Source of the DNA: Frateuria aurantia DSM 6220
Lineage (GTDB): Bacteria; Pseudomonadota; Gammaproteobacteria; Xanthomonadales; Rhodanobacteraceae
Direction of reading: 5' to 3'
NCBI RefSeq assembly: GCF_000242255.2
Contig: NC_017033.1
Coordinates: 1,798,001 to 1,862,000, forward strand
Length of the DNA: 64,000 bases
Shown here: piece after piece, positions 18,377 to 27,488 of the stretch
Layout of the letters: every line of letters begins with the position of its first letter
Numbering within the stretch: the first letter of the stretch is position 1
Program-made: the position numbers and the translations under genes
Notes under the pieces: generated by a model
What the model was told of the DNA's origin: nothing
The model's input: the letters and a program-made list of their open reading frames with translations, nothing else
Databases searched by the model: none

Positions 18377-21300
18377 ATGCGTCTGAGCACGATCAAGCTG
18401 GCGGGCTTCAAGTCCTTTGTCGATCCCGCAACGCTCCCCTTGCCGACCAATATGACCGGCGTGGTCGGGCCCAATGGCTGCGGAAAGTCCAATATCATCG
18501 ATGCGATCCGCTGGGTGATGGGCGAGAGTGTGGCCAGTCGTCTGCGCGGTGATGCGCTGACCGACGTGATCTTTGCCGGTTCCACGACCCGCAAACCGGT
18601 CGGACAGGCGACCGTTGAACTGGTCTTTGACAACAGCGATGGAGGTATCCAGGGCGAATACGGTGCCTATGCCGAGATCTCGGTCAAGCGGTTGGTCGCC
18701 CGTGACGGGCAGTCCGCCTATTTCCTCAATGGCAGCCGCTGCCGCCGACGTGACATCGCCGACCTGTTTCTGGGGACCGGTCTGGGGCCCCGCAGTTATT
18801 CCATCATCGAGCAGGGCATGATCAGTCAGATCGTCGAGGCCCGGCCCGAGGATTTGCGCGTGCACCTGGAAGAAGCGGCCGGGATTTCCCGTTACAAGGA
18901 CCGGCGCCGGGAGACCGAAAGCCGGATGCGTGCCACCCGCGAAAACATGGAACGGGTCGCCGATGTGCGCAACGAAGTGGACAAGCAGCTGGAGCATCTT
19001 CAGCGGCAGGCGCGGGCGGCCGAGCGCTGGACCGCCTTGAAACAGGAGCAGGGCCGCAAGGATGCCGAATGGCGGGCTCTGGAATACCGCCATTTCATGC
19101 AGCAGCTTGACGCCGAGCTGGCCGGTTTGCAGGCCGTCGAGGCCGAGACGGGGCAGGCCGAGGCGAGTCAGCGGGAGCTGGAGGCCGGGCTGGAAACTGC
19201 CCGTGGGCAACAGCATGAGGCCGGCCAGCAGCTCAATCGCAGCCAGGCGAAGGTGTATCAGCTCGGGGCCGAGCTGGCGCGGATCGAGCAGCAGATCCGC
19301 TTTCAGCGGGAAACCAGCGAACGCCTGCAGCGCGACCGTGCCGAGCTGCATCAGGATGAGCTGGCACTGGATCAGCATCTGACGGAGGATGGCCTGCAGT
19401 TGCAGCAAGTGCAGGCCGATATCGATGCCGGCGAGCCGAAGCTGGAGGCACTGCAGAACCTGCATGAAGAGGCCCGCCTCGAATTGCGTCAGGCCGAACA
19501 GGCGCTGGCCGACTGGCAACAGAGCCGCGACGAGCTGCAGCAGATGGCGGGAGAGGTCGGCCGGCTTGCCGAGGTGGAGCGGACCCGTCTGGGCCTGCTG
19601 CAGCGCCAGCATGATGAAGTCGCGCATCGCGCCGAGCGGCTGGCAGCGGAAGCGGCTGACATCGATACGCAGGCTCTGGCCGCCGGGCTGGAGACCTTGC
19701 GTGAAGAGGAGGCAAGCCAGCAGGCGCTGACGGATGCACTGTCCGAACAGGCTGAACGGCACCAGCAGATGCTTGAGCAGCACCTCGAGCATGAACGAAA
19801 CCTGCAGAAGAGGCTGGATACGCAACGCCGGGCGCTGCAGCAGGCGCATGGCCGGGCCAGTGCGCTGCAGGCCTTGCAGGCGGCGGCGCTGGGGCAGGAG
19901 GATCACCCTGCACAGTCATGGCTGGCCGCAGCGCAGCTGACGCATGCTCCGCGGCTGGGCGCCCGGTTGCGGGTTCAGCCGGGATGGGAGGTGGCTGTCG
20001 AAACGGTATTGGCTGGCTGGATGGATGCGATTCTGGTCGATGAGCCATCCGCGCGTGCGGGCGATCTGGCTCGCCTGGAGGGGGCGGATCTGCTGTTGCT
20101 GGCGGCGGCACCTGCGCTGGACGATGGCGCCGCAAGGACGCTGGCATCGGTCGTCGAGGGCCCTGCCGGGTTGCAAGTCATCCTGTCCAAGGTTCATACC
20201 GCCACGGATCTGGAGGCGGCCCGTGCCCGGCTGCCTGGCCTGCCGGCGGGCGAGTCCGTGATCACGCCCGATGGATGCTGGCTGAGTCAGGCATGGGTCC
20301 GGGTCCGGCGAGGTCAGGGCACCGGTTTCGGCGTGCTGGCACGCGAGCGCGAACTCGAGGCGCTGCAGGCCTGCCTTGATGCACTGGAAGACGATGTGGA
20401 CACGACCTTGGCCGAGCGGCAGACCGTGCAGCTGGCCCGGCAGCAGGAAGAAGGCCGGCGCGACGAGGTCCAGGCCGCTTTGTACCAGTCACGGCACCAT
20501 CTGGCGGAACTGGCTGGACAGTGGCAAAGCCGGCATGGCCAATGGCAGCAGGCCTGTCAGCGCAGCGAACGCCTGGCGCAGGAGGGCACCCAGCTGCAGC
20601 TGCAGCTGGGGGCGCTGGCGACCCAGTTGCAGCAGGTTCGCGCCGGCCTGGAAGCAGCCGATACCCGCTTGGATGGGCTTGAGCTTCAGCGCCAGCCGCT
20701 GGAGGAGGCCAGGCAGGCTTGTCAGACCAGGCTGGAAACCGCGAGGCGGCAGACCGGTGAGCTGCATGAGCAGGTGCATCGGCTGGCCATGGAGCTGGAG
20801 TCCCGGCGCAGCAGTCAGGCGGGTCTGCTGCTGTCCCTGCAGCGCGGTGAAGGTCAGCGCCTGCAGTTGCAGCAGCGGCGGCAGGCATTGGAAGCCCGGC
20901 TGCATCCGCAAGCCGAACCCTTGCAGGCGCTGGAAGCCGAACAACAGAAGTGGATGCAGCAGCGGCAGCAGGCCGATCAGGAGCTGCTGCAGGCGAGAGC
21001 TCGGCTCGATGCCTTGGAATCCGGGCGGCGAGAGCTGGAGTCGGCGCGCCAGCGTCTCGAGTTGCGGCTGGTCGATCTGCGTGCCCGCCACGCCGAGCAG
21101 CGTCTGGCAATGCAGGCGCTGCAATTGCGCGCCGAACAGCAGGCGCAGGCCGTGATAGATGCCGGCCTGGAACTGAGCGTGCTGCTGGCCGAGTTGCCGT
21201 CCGAGGCGGAGAGCGGACTCTGGCGTCGGCAGCTGGCTGAGCTGGCTGTGAAAATCCAGCGTCTGGAGCCGGTCAACCTGGCGGCGATCCAGGAATATGC

Positions 21301-21880
21301 CGAGCAGAGCGAACGACGCGAGTATCTGGAACGTCAACTGGCCGATCTGTCGGCCGCGCTGGAGACGCTGGAGAGCGCGATCCGCAAGATCGACCGGGAG
21401 ACGCGTGCCCTGTTCAAGGATACCTTCGAGCGGGTGGATGCCGGCCTGCAGACGCTGTTCCCGCGCCTGTTCGGCGGTGGCCAGGCCTATCTGGAGCTGA
21501 CGGGAGATGATTTGCTGAGCACGGGCGTATCCATCATGGCGCGGCCGCCCGGCAAGAAGGTGTCCAATATCAGCCTTCTCTCCGGCGGCGAGAAGGCCTT
21601 GACCGCCGTCGCACTCGTATTTGCGATCTTCGGCCTGAATCCTGCGCCGTTCTGCCTGCTGGATGAAGTCGATGCGCCGCTGGATGAAGCCAATGTGGGG
21701 CGGTTTTCAGCTATGGTGCGGGAGATGAGTGAGCAGGTACAGTTCATCTTCGTCAGTCACAACAAGGCCACCATGGAAGCCGCCAGTCAGCTGTGTGGTG
21801 TCACCATGCGTGAGCCTGGCGTGTCCCGGCTGGTGCAGGTGGACCTCGCGGAGGCCGCCCGACTGGCTGGCACCGCCTGA
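18377..21880 (+). CDS. smc: Chromosome segregation ATPase SMC
   Basis: 1167 residues, full length for bacterial SMC. It compacts and segregates the chromosome with ScpAB. The N-terminal head has Walker A GPNGCGKSN near residue 33 and the partner region SRYKDRRRETESRM; two long Gln/Leu/Glu-rich coiled coils flank a hinge around residues 500-650; the C-terminal head has the signature LLSGGEKALTAVAL and Walker B FCLLDEVDAPLDEAN. zipA follows by 14 bases. Xanthomonads use SMC rather than MukB, which fits the taxonomic call. Confidence 0.97.
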   Translation: MRLSTIKLAGFKSFVDPATLPLPTNMTGVVGPNGCGKSNIIDAIRWVMGESVASRLRGDALTDVIFAGSTTRKPVGQATVELVFDNSDGGIQGEYGAYAEISVKRLVARDGQSAYFLNGSRCRRRDIADLFLGTGLGPRSYSIIEQGMISQIVEARPEDLRVHLEEAAGISRYKDRRRETESRMRATRENMERVADVRNEVDKQLEHLQRQARAAERWTALKQEQGRKDAEWRALEYRHFMQQLDAELAGLQAVEAETGQAEASQRELEAGLETARGQQHEAGQQLNRSQAKVYQLGAELARIEQQIRFQRETSERLQRDRAELHQDELALDQHLTEDGLQLQQVQADIDAGEPKLEALQNLHEEARLELRQAEQALADWQQSRDELQQMAGEVGRLAEVERTRLGLLQRQHDEVAHRAERLAAEAADIDTQALAAGLETLREEEASQQALTDALSEQAERHQQMLEQHLEHERNLQKRLDTQRRALQQAHGRASALQALQAAALGQEDHPAQSWLAAAQLTHAPRLGARLRVQPGWEVAVETVLAGWMDAILVDEPSARAGDLARLEGADLLLLAAAPALDDGAARTLASVVEGPAGLQVILSKVHTATDLEAARARLPGLPAGESVITPDGCWLSQAWVRVRRGQGTGFGVLARERELEALQACLDALEDDVDTTLAERQTVQLARQQEEGRRDEVQAALYQSRHHLAELAGQWQSRHGQWQQACQRSERLAQEGTQLQLQLGALATQLQQVRAGLEAADTRLDGLELQRQPLEEARQACQTRLETARRQTGELHEQVHRLAMELESRRSSQAGLLLSLQRGEGQRLQLQQRRQALEARLHPQAEPLQALEAEQQKWMQQRQQADQELLQARARLDALESGRRELESARQRLELRLVDLRARHAEQRLAMQALQLRAEQQAQAVIDAGLELSVLLAELPSEAESGLWRRQLAELAVKIQRLEPVNLAAIQEYAEQSERREYLERQLADLSAALETLESAIRKIDRETRALFKDTFERVDAGLQTLFPRLFGGGQAYLELTGDDLLSTGVSIMARPPGKKVSNISLLSGGEKALTAVALVFAIFGLNPAPFCLLDEVDAPLDEANVGRFSAMVREMSEQVQFIFVSHNKATMEAASQLCGVTMREPGVSRLVQVDLAEAARLAGTA

Positions 21881-21894
21881 AACAATCAACAGAC

Positions 21895-22890
21895 ATGGAG
21901 TTTGCAGCAGTGATGGCATTGGCCTGGAATCCTTCAATCGGCGTACCCATGCTGATTGGAGGTGTGGTTATTTGGGGGTTGGTCTATCTTTTCGGCCGGC
22001 CCAGGCAGGAGCAAGGACGTCAGCGACCGGCACCGCCTTCCTCGGCACGTGATCGGCGCGATCCGGTGATCGGTGACGAGGACGGCCGCCAGGATCCGTT
22101 CGGTGCCGACAGTGATCTGAAGCTGGGACCGCTGGATGCCCGCAGCGAAGTGACCGACGGCGGTCTGCGCGAGGAGCTGGAGCGGCTGGGAGCGACTCTG
22201 GCCGGTGAGCGCGGCACGGGCGAGGCGGTCCCCGCGATCACTGCGCATCGACCGTCCAGTGGCGCGCAGGCCATCATCGAGGCCTTGCGTTCGCCATCAC
22301 TGCCCGAAGACGGACTCGCGCCGCTGCCGTCGATCGCCGCTTCGCGTGCCGAGCCCGAGATCCACGTCGCGCCCCCTGCAGCGGAAGTTCCCGCTCCGCC
22401 GCCGGTGGCAGCGACACCGCGGCCTCTGCATGCCGAGATCGGCAAGCGGCCCTCCCACCTGCCCATCGACCGCATCGTCAGCCTGTATGTCGTAGCGCGC
22501 GAAGGTCAGGATTTCGCCGGCAGTGATCTGATCGTGGCCGCCGAAAAGGCCGGGCTGGAATTCGGCGACATGAACATCTATCACCGCCTGCAGGACGGCA
22601 AGCGCGACCAGGGCCCGATCTTCAGCGTAGCCAACATGCTCAAGCCGGGCAGCTTCGATCTGGCCGCTGCGGCCCACCTGCGCTCGCCGGGACTCAGTTT
22701 CTTCATGACCTTGCCGGCGCCGGTGCCGGCGCTGGATGCCTGGGACACGATGCTGCCGACCGCGCAACGGATGGCCGAGCTGCTTGATGGTCTGGTGCTG
22801 GACGAGGAGCGCAATGCCCTGGGGCGGCAGCGGATCGCCCATATCCGCGACGAGCTGCGCAGCTGGGATCGCGATCACGATTACGAATGA
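21895..22890 (+). CDS. zipA: Cell division protein ZipA
   Basis: 331 residues. One N-terminal membrane segment (about residues 14-33) anchors it in the inner membrane; a proline/charge-rich linker spans about 35-180; the C-terminal FtsZ-binding domain (about 185-325) contains IVSLYVVAREGQDFAG and IFSVANMLKPGSFD. It tethers FtsZ to the membrane at the division site. smc-zipA order is typical of the group; ligA, which often follows, is absent here. The first ATG (21895) is used; 21913 also lies before the membrane segment. Confidence 0.92.
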   Translation: MEFAAVMALAWNPSIGVPMLIGGVVIWGLVYLFGRPRQEQGRQRPAPPSSARDRRDPVIGDEDGRQDPFGADSDLKLGPLDARSEVTDGGLREELERLGATLAGERGTGEAVPAITAHRPSSGAQAIIEALRSPSLPEDGLAPLPSIAASRAEPEIHVAPPAAEVPAPPPVAATPRPLHAEIGKRPSHLPIDRIVSLYVVAREGQDFAGSDLIVAAEKAGLEFGDMNIYHRLQDGKRDQGPIFSVANMLKPGSFDLAAAAHLRSPGLSFFMTLPAPVPALDAWDTMLPTAQRMAELLDGLVLDEERNALGRQRIAHIRDELRSWDRDHDYE

Positions 22891-23023
22891 AGTCTGTCCG
22901 GGCGTGCCGGCTTGTCATCAAACCGGCACGCCACGGGTCTACACTGGAGCAAGGCGCCTGCATCCTGGTTCTTCGGGGCCCGCAGCGGGATGGACATGAG
23001 CAAGACAAGAGACGGCAAAAGCG

Positions 23024-25207
23024 ATGACTGCAAGTATTGAGGGCGAGACCAGCGATTCGACCCAGGAGCCGGCCGTCGAGCCGCTGGCTGCACCGGCTCC
23101 GTCCGTGCCTGCGCCGGATTTCAATGATGCTTCGCTGTACATCAATCGCGAACTGTCCCAGCTGCAGTTCAATATCCGCGTACTGGATCAGGCGCTGGAC
23201 GAGTCGATGCCGCTGCTGGAGCGCCTCAAGTTTCTGCTGATTTTCTCCGGCAACATGGACGAGTTCTTCGAGATCCGGGTGGCCGGTCTGAAGGACCAGA
23301 TCGACTTCGGTCACGAGCTGATCGGACCCGACCGGCTGGCACCCAAGCAATCGCTGGCCGCGATCAGCGAAATCGCGCATCGTCACATCGAGCGCCAGTA
23401 CAGCATTCTCAACGAGCGGATCCTGCCGGAGCTGGCGGAGCACGGCATCCGTATCGTCCGGCGCAATCACTGGACCCACAAGCAGAAGCTTTGGGTGCGA
23501 CGCTACTTCAGGCATGAGGTGGCCCCGTTGATCACCCCGATCGGCCTGGATCCCACCCATCCGTTTCCGCTGCTGGTCAACAAGAGCCTGAACTTCATCG
23601 TCCAGCTCGAAGGTGTCGATGCGTTCGGGCGGGATTCGGGGCTGGCCATCGTACCGGCGCCGCGGGTGCTGCCGCGCATCATGCGCATGCCTGACGAGGT
23701 CTGCGAGGGCGGCGACAATTACGTGCTGCTGTCTTCCATCATCCACGCCCATGCCGACGAGCTGTTCGCCGGCATGACGGTGCATGGCTGCTATCAGTTC
23801 CGGCTGACCCGCAATGCGGACCTGACCATCGATCAGGAGGATATCGACGATCTGGCCCATGCCTTGCGTGGCGAGCTGTATTCGCGGCGTTTCGGCGATG
23901 CCGTGCGGCTGGAGGTCGCCGACAACTGCCCGCGGGATCTGATCGACTATCTGCTGAAGCAGTTCGGATTGCGGGAGGCCGATGTCTACGAGGTCAACGG
24001 TCCGGTCAATCTGACCCGGCTGTTCGGCATCATCGACAGCAAGACCTATCCGCAGCTGCAGTTCAAGCCTTTCACGCCGTCGATTCCCAAGATATTGGCC
24101 AAGGTCGAAGATCCCTTCGCGGTCATCGGCAAGCACGACTTGCTGTTGCTGCATCCCTACGAATCGTTCTCGCCGGTGGTGGATCTGCTGCGACGTGCGG
24201 CCAAAGACCCGCAGGTGCTGTCGATCAAGCAGACCCTTTACCGCAGTGGTGCCAACTCGGTGATCGTCGATGCACTGGTCGATGCCGCGCGGGCCGGCAA
24301 GGAAGTCACCGCCGTGGTCGAGCTGCGCGCGCGCTTCGACGAGGAGTCGAACCTGTCGCTGGCCGCACGGCTGCAGCAGGCCGGTGCGGTGGTGATCTAT
24401 GGCGTGGTCGGGGTCAAGACCCATGCCAAGCTGATGCTGATCCAGCGACGGGAAGGTCGTGATCTGGTGCGCTACGCGCATCTGGGCACCGGCAATTACC
24501 ATACCGGCAACGCCAGGCTTTATACCGATTACAGTCTGCTGACCTCCGATCAGGTGCTGTGCGAGGATCTGCACAAGCTGTTCAGTCAGCTGACCGGCAT
24601 GGGCAAGGTACAGCGCATGAAGAAACTGCTGCATGCGCCGTTCACCTTGAAGAAGACCCTGCTGGATCTGATTGCCGGCGAAGCGGCGATTGCCGCGGCG
24701 GGCCGTCCGGCGCAGATCATCGCCAAGGTCAACGCGCTGACCGATGCCAAGGTGATCGCGGCCCTCTGCAAGGCCAGTCGTGCCGGGGTCAAGATCGATC
24801 TGATCGTGCGCGGCATGTGCTGCCTGCGGCCCGGGATTCCCGGCATCTCCCAGAATATCCGCGTGCGCTCCATTGTCGGCCGCTTTCTGGAACACAGTCG
24901 TGCCTACTGGTTTGCCAATGACGGTGAAGACAAGCTGTATCTGGCCAGCGCCGATCTGATGGAACGCAATCTGGACCGCCGCATCGAGACCGGCTTTCCG
25001 GTCGAAAGCAAGAAGCTGAGGTTGAGGGTGAAAAAGGAACTGGACATGTATCTGGCCGACAATTCCAGTGCCTGGATCCTGCAGGCTGACGGGGCCTATC
25101 AGCGGCTGCAACCCAGCAGCAACCAGAATGTCCGCAATGTGCAGCAGCAGTTGCTGGACAAGCTGGCTGCGTCCACCGGCTCGATCGAGGTGGGCAGCGT
25201 CGGGTGA
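23024..25207 (+). CDS. ppk1: Polyphosphate kinase 1
   Basis: 727 residues. It polymerises the gamma-phosphate of ATP into polyphosphate. An extra Pro/Ala-rich N-terminal stretch of about 35 residues precedes the conserved YINRELSQLQFNIRVLDQA and FSGNMDEFFEIRV. The two phospholipase-D-like catalytic histidines are in VKTHAKLMLI and YAHLGTGNYH. The YdcF-family gene overlaps its stop codon. Confidence 0.96.
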   Translation: MTASIEGETSDSTQEPAVEPLAAPAPSVPAPDFNDASLYINRELSQLQFNIRVLDQALDESMPLLERLKFLLIFSGNMDEFFEIRVAGLKDQIDFGHELIGPDRLAPKQSLAAISEIAHRHIERQYSILNERILPELAEHGIRIVRRNHWTHKQKLWVRRYFRHEVAPLITPIGLDPTHPFPLLVNKSLNFIVQLEGVDAFGRDSGLAIVPAPRVLPRIMRMPDEVCEGGDNYVLLSSIIHAHADELFAGMTVHGCYQFRLTRNADLTIDQEDIDDLAHALRGELYSRRFGDAVRLEVADNCPRDLIDYLLKQFGLREADVYEVNGPVNLTRLFGIIDSKTYPQLQFKPFTPSIPKILAKVEDPFAVIGKHDLLLLHPYESFSPVVDLLRRAAKDPQVLSIKQTLYRSGANSVIVDALVDAARAGKEVTAVVELRARFDEESNLSLAARLQQAGAVVIYGVVGVKTHAKLMLIQRREGRDLVRYAHLGTGNYHTGNARLYTDYSLLTSDQVLCEDLHKLFSQLTGMGKVQRMKKLLHAPFTLKKTLLDLIAGEAAIAAAGRPAQIIAKVNALTDAKVIAALCKASRAGVKIDLIVRGMCCLRPGIPGISQNIRVRSIVGRFLEHSRAYWFANDGEDKLYLASADLMERNLDRRIETGFPVESKKLRLRVKKELDMYLADNSSAWILQADGAYQRLQPSSNQNVRNVQQQLLDKLAASTGSIEVGSVG

Positions 25208-25947
25208 TTCTGGCGGCTGCGCTGGGCCTGTGCCTGTTGGCATGGGGCGCTCTGGCTCTGCGACGCCGCCCGCTGGCCCTTGGGTCAGTGCTGCTGGCCG
25301 TGGCCGGCCTGCTGGTGGCCGGCGAAGGCTGGACGGCGCGTCTGCTGATGGATCCGCTGCAGCGGCCTTGGCTGGCGCCACCGGTCGTGGCCTGGCAGCC
25401 ACGCAATACCATCGTGATGCTGGGCGCCGGCGAGGTTCGTCTGCTGCAGGACACCCAGTCGTCGATGCAGCCTGGGCTTTTCGCCTATCCGCGATTGGCG
25501 AAAACCATGGCGCTCTATCATGACTGTGCACGGGAAAGTCGCCAATGCACGGTACTGCTCAGCGGCGGCGATCCCTTGCGGCTGGGCGCATCGGAGGCCG
25601 CGACCTATGCCCATGCGCTGCAAGCGATGGGCCTGCCGGCGACCGATCTGCTGCTTGAGACCCGCAGTCTGAATACCCGCCAGAATGCGACCTTCACTGC
25701 GGAGCTGCTGCGGCAGCATCCGTCCGGGCAATTGCTGCTGGTGACGTCGGCCTATCATATGCGCCGGGCAAGGGCCTGTTTTCTGGCCCATGGTCTGCAC
25801 GTGGTGCCGGTGGCCTCTGATGTGTTGCAGCCCGGGCCGGGCGGGCTGCCGTCCTCCTACAATCTGACGCTCAGCGATCTGGCCCTGCATGAATGGGGTG
25901 GCTGGCTGCGGGATCGCCTGCTGGTCTGGCTGGGGCGGCCGCTGTAG
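25204..25947 (+). CDS. YdcF/ElyC-family membrane protein (DUF218)
   Basis: 247 residues. Two N-terminal hydrophobic segments are followed by a DUF218 domain: IVMLGAGE, LLSGGDPLRLGASEA, SLNTRQNATFTAELL and LVTSAYHMRRA. Family members such as ElyC and SanA are linked to cell-envelope integrity; the exact reaction is unknown. The GTG start overlaps the ppk1 stop (GTGA), so it is translationally coupled to polyphosphate kinase. Confidence 0.85.
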   Translation: MILAAALGLCLLAWGALALRRRPLALGSVLLAVAGLLVAGEGWTARLLMDPLQRPWLAPPVVAWQPRNTIVMLGAGEVRLLQDTQSSMQPGLFAYPRLAKTMALYHDCARESRQCTVLLSGGDPLRLGASEAATYAHALQAMGLPATDLLLETRSLNTRQNATFTAELLRQHPSGQLLLVTSAYHMRRARACFLAHGLHVVPVASDVLQPGPGGLPSSYNLTLSDLALHEWGGWLRDRLLVWLGRPL

Positions 25948-26092
25948 AACCCGCTGAGCTTACGCGCTCACAACCGACAGGTAGCCGCCGCTGAATGCCT
26001 TGCCGGCTCGGGCAGCGGATCTTCAGCCGCGGCGGGCCTCTGGCAGACCTTCATGGCTGGATGCGGCAGGCCATCGAGTTTCCCTGGCGAAT

Positions 26093-27448
26093 TCAGTCGA
26101 TGTTGTCGAGCACCTGCAGTGACAACGTCCCGTCGGCCAGTCGGCCCTGCAGTCGCTGCCCCGGAACAGCAGCATCCGCACGCCGCACGACCTGGCCTTG
26201 TTGATCCAGCAGGATGGCATAGCCACGCTCCAGCGTGGCCAGCGGGCTGCTGGCATGGAGGTTGTGTCCGGCCTGGCGCAGGCGCTGGCTGCGTTGCTCC
26301 ATGTTCTGTTGCAGGGCACGTTGCAGACGTTGTTGCAGGCCTTGCAACTGCTGGGCCTGCGCGCTCAGCTGGCGCTGGGGACTCAGCAATTGCCAGCGCT
26401 CGTGCAAATGCTGCACCTGTTGCCGTCGCTGCCGTTGCGGGGTGGTCCAGGTCGTCAGCAGCCGCTGCCGCAATTGCTCCAGACGTTCACGGCCCCGCTC
26501 AAGCCGCGCCAGCGGCTGCTGGCCGGCCAGGCGGATCTGCAAGTGATCCAGTTGCTGACGTCGACGCTGCAGATCATGTCCCGTCTGCTTCAGCAGTCGG
26601 CCCTGCCACTGCTGCAGCCGGTGCAGCAGGGCTGCTCGATCAGGCACCAGCAGCTCGGCCGCGGCCGAGGGCGTCGGCGCGCGCAGATCGGCGACCAGAT
26701 CAGCAATCGTGAAATCGATCTCGTGCCCTACGGCACTGACCACCGGCACCGCGGAGGCATAAATGGCACGGGCCAGCGCTTCGTCGTTGAAGCACCACAG
26801 ATCCTCCATCGAGCCTCCGCCGCGGGTCAGCAGAATCGCATCGTAGCGCTGACTGCGCTCCGCCTTGTGCAACATGGTGACCATGGCGGCGGCCGCTTCG
26901 CGACCCTGCACGGGCACCGGCAGGATCTCGGCATCGACCAGCGGAAACCGTCGCGCCCAGACACTGAGCACATCGCGGATCGCTGCTCCGCTGGGGGAGG
27001 TGATCACGGCGATCCGGCGCAGATAAGTGGGCAGCGCCTGTTTGTGCTCGGCGGCAAACAGCCCCTCTGCGGCCAGCCGCGTTTTCAGTTGCTCGAATTC
27101 ACGCTGCAGGGCACCTTCACCGGCCGGCTCCATATGATCGACGATCAGCTGGAACTCGCCGCGCGGCTCGTAAAAGCCCACCCGGGCCCGCATCAGGACT
27201 TGCAAGCCATCCGCCGGTCTGAATTTCAGCCAGCTGCTCTTGGGCTTGAACATGGCACAACGGACCTGGGCCTGGCTGTCTTTCAGTGTGAAATACAGAT
27301 GCCCGGAGGCTGGGCGGGCGACATTGGAAAGCTCGCCTTCGATCCAGATCAGGGGCAGGCTGTCTTCCAGCAGATCACGCACCAGCCGGTTGAGACCGGT
27401 CGGCGTCAGGATCTGGGCATCGGAACGGGAAGCTTGGGTCATGGCCAT
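26093..27448 (-). CDS. xseA: Exodeoxyribonuclease VII large subunit
   Basis: About 451 residues. The N-terminal OB domain (IWIEGELSNVARPASGHLYFTLKD) is followed by the catalytic region with ITSPSGAAIRDVLSVWARRFP, LTRGGGSMEDLWCFNDE and VSAVGHEIDFTIADLVADLRAPTPSAAAEL, then a Gln/Leu/Arg-rich coiled coil and a C-terminal beta segment. It degrades single-stranded DNA with XseB, which is not in the window. ATG 27448 is used; GTG 27454 and ATG 27442 are alternatives. Confidence 0.95.
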   Translation of the reverse strand: MAMTQASRSDAQILTPTGLNRLVRDLLEDSLPLIWIEGELSNVARPASGHLYFTLKDSQAQVRCAMFKPKSSWLKFRPADGLQVLMRARVGFYEPRGEFQLIVDHMEPAGEGALQREFEQLKTRLAAEGLFAAEHKQALPTYLRRIAVITSPSGAAIRDVLSVWARRFPLVDAEILPVPVQGREAAAAMVTMLHKAERSQRYDAILLTRGGGSMEDLWCFNDEALARAIYASAVPVVSAVGHEIDFTIADLVADLRAPTPSAAAELLVPDRAALLHRLQQWQGRLLKQTGHDLQRRRQQLDHLQIRLAGQQPLARLERGRERLEQLRQRLLTTWTTPQRQRRQQVQHLHERWQLLSPQRQLSAQAQQLQGLQQRLQRALQQNMEQRSQRLRQAGHNLHASSPLATLERGYAILLDQQGQVVRRADAAVPGQRLQGRLADGTLSLQVLDNID

Positions 27449-27488
27449 CAGCACGACACGCTAGCACATGGCCATGCCTGGCGAGAAG

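Noticed and set aside
22703-25531. A 942-residue antisense frame across ppk1
   Set aside because: Shadow frame; the sense strand encodes a clear polyphosphate kinase.
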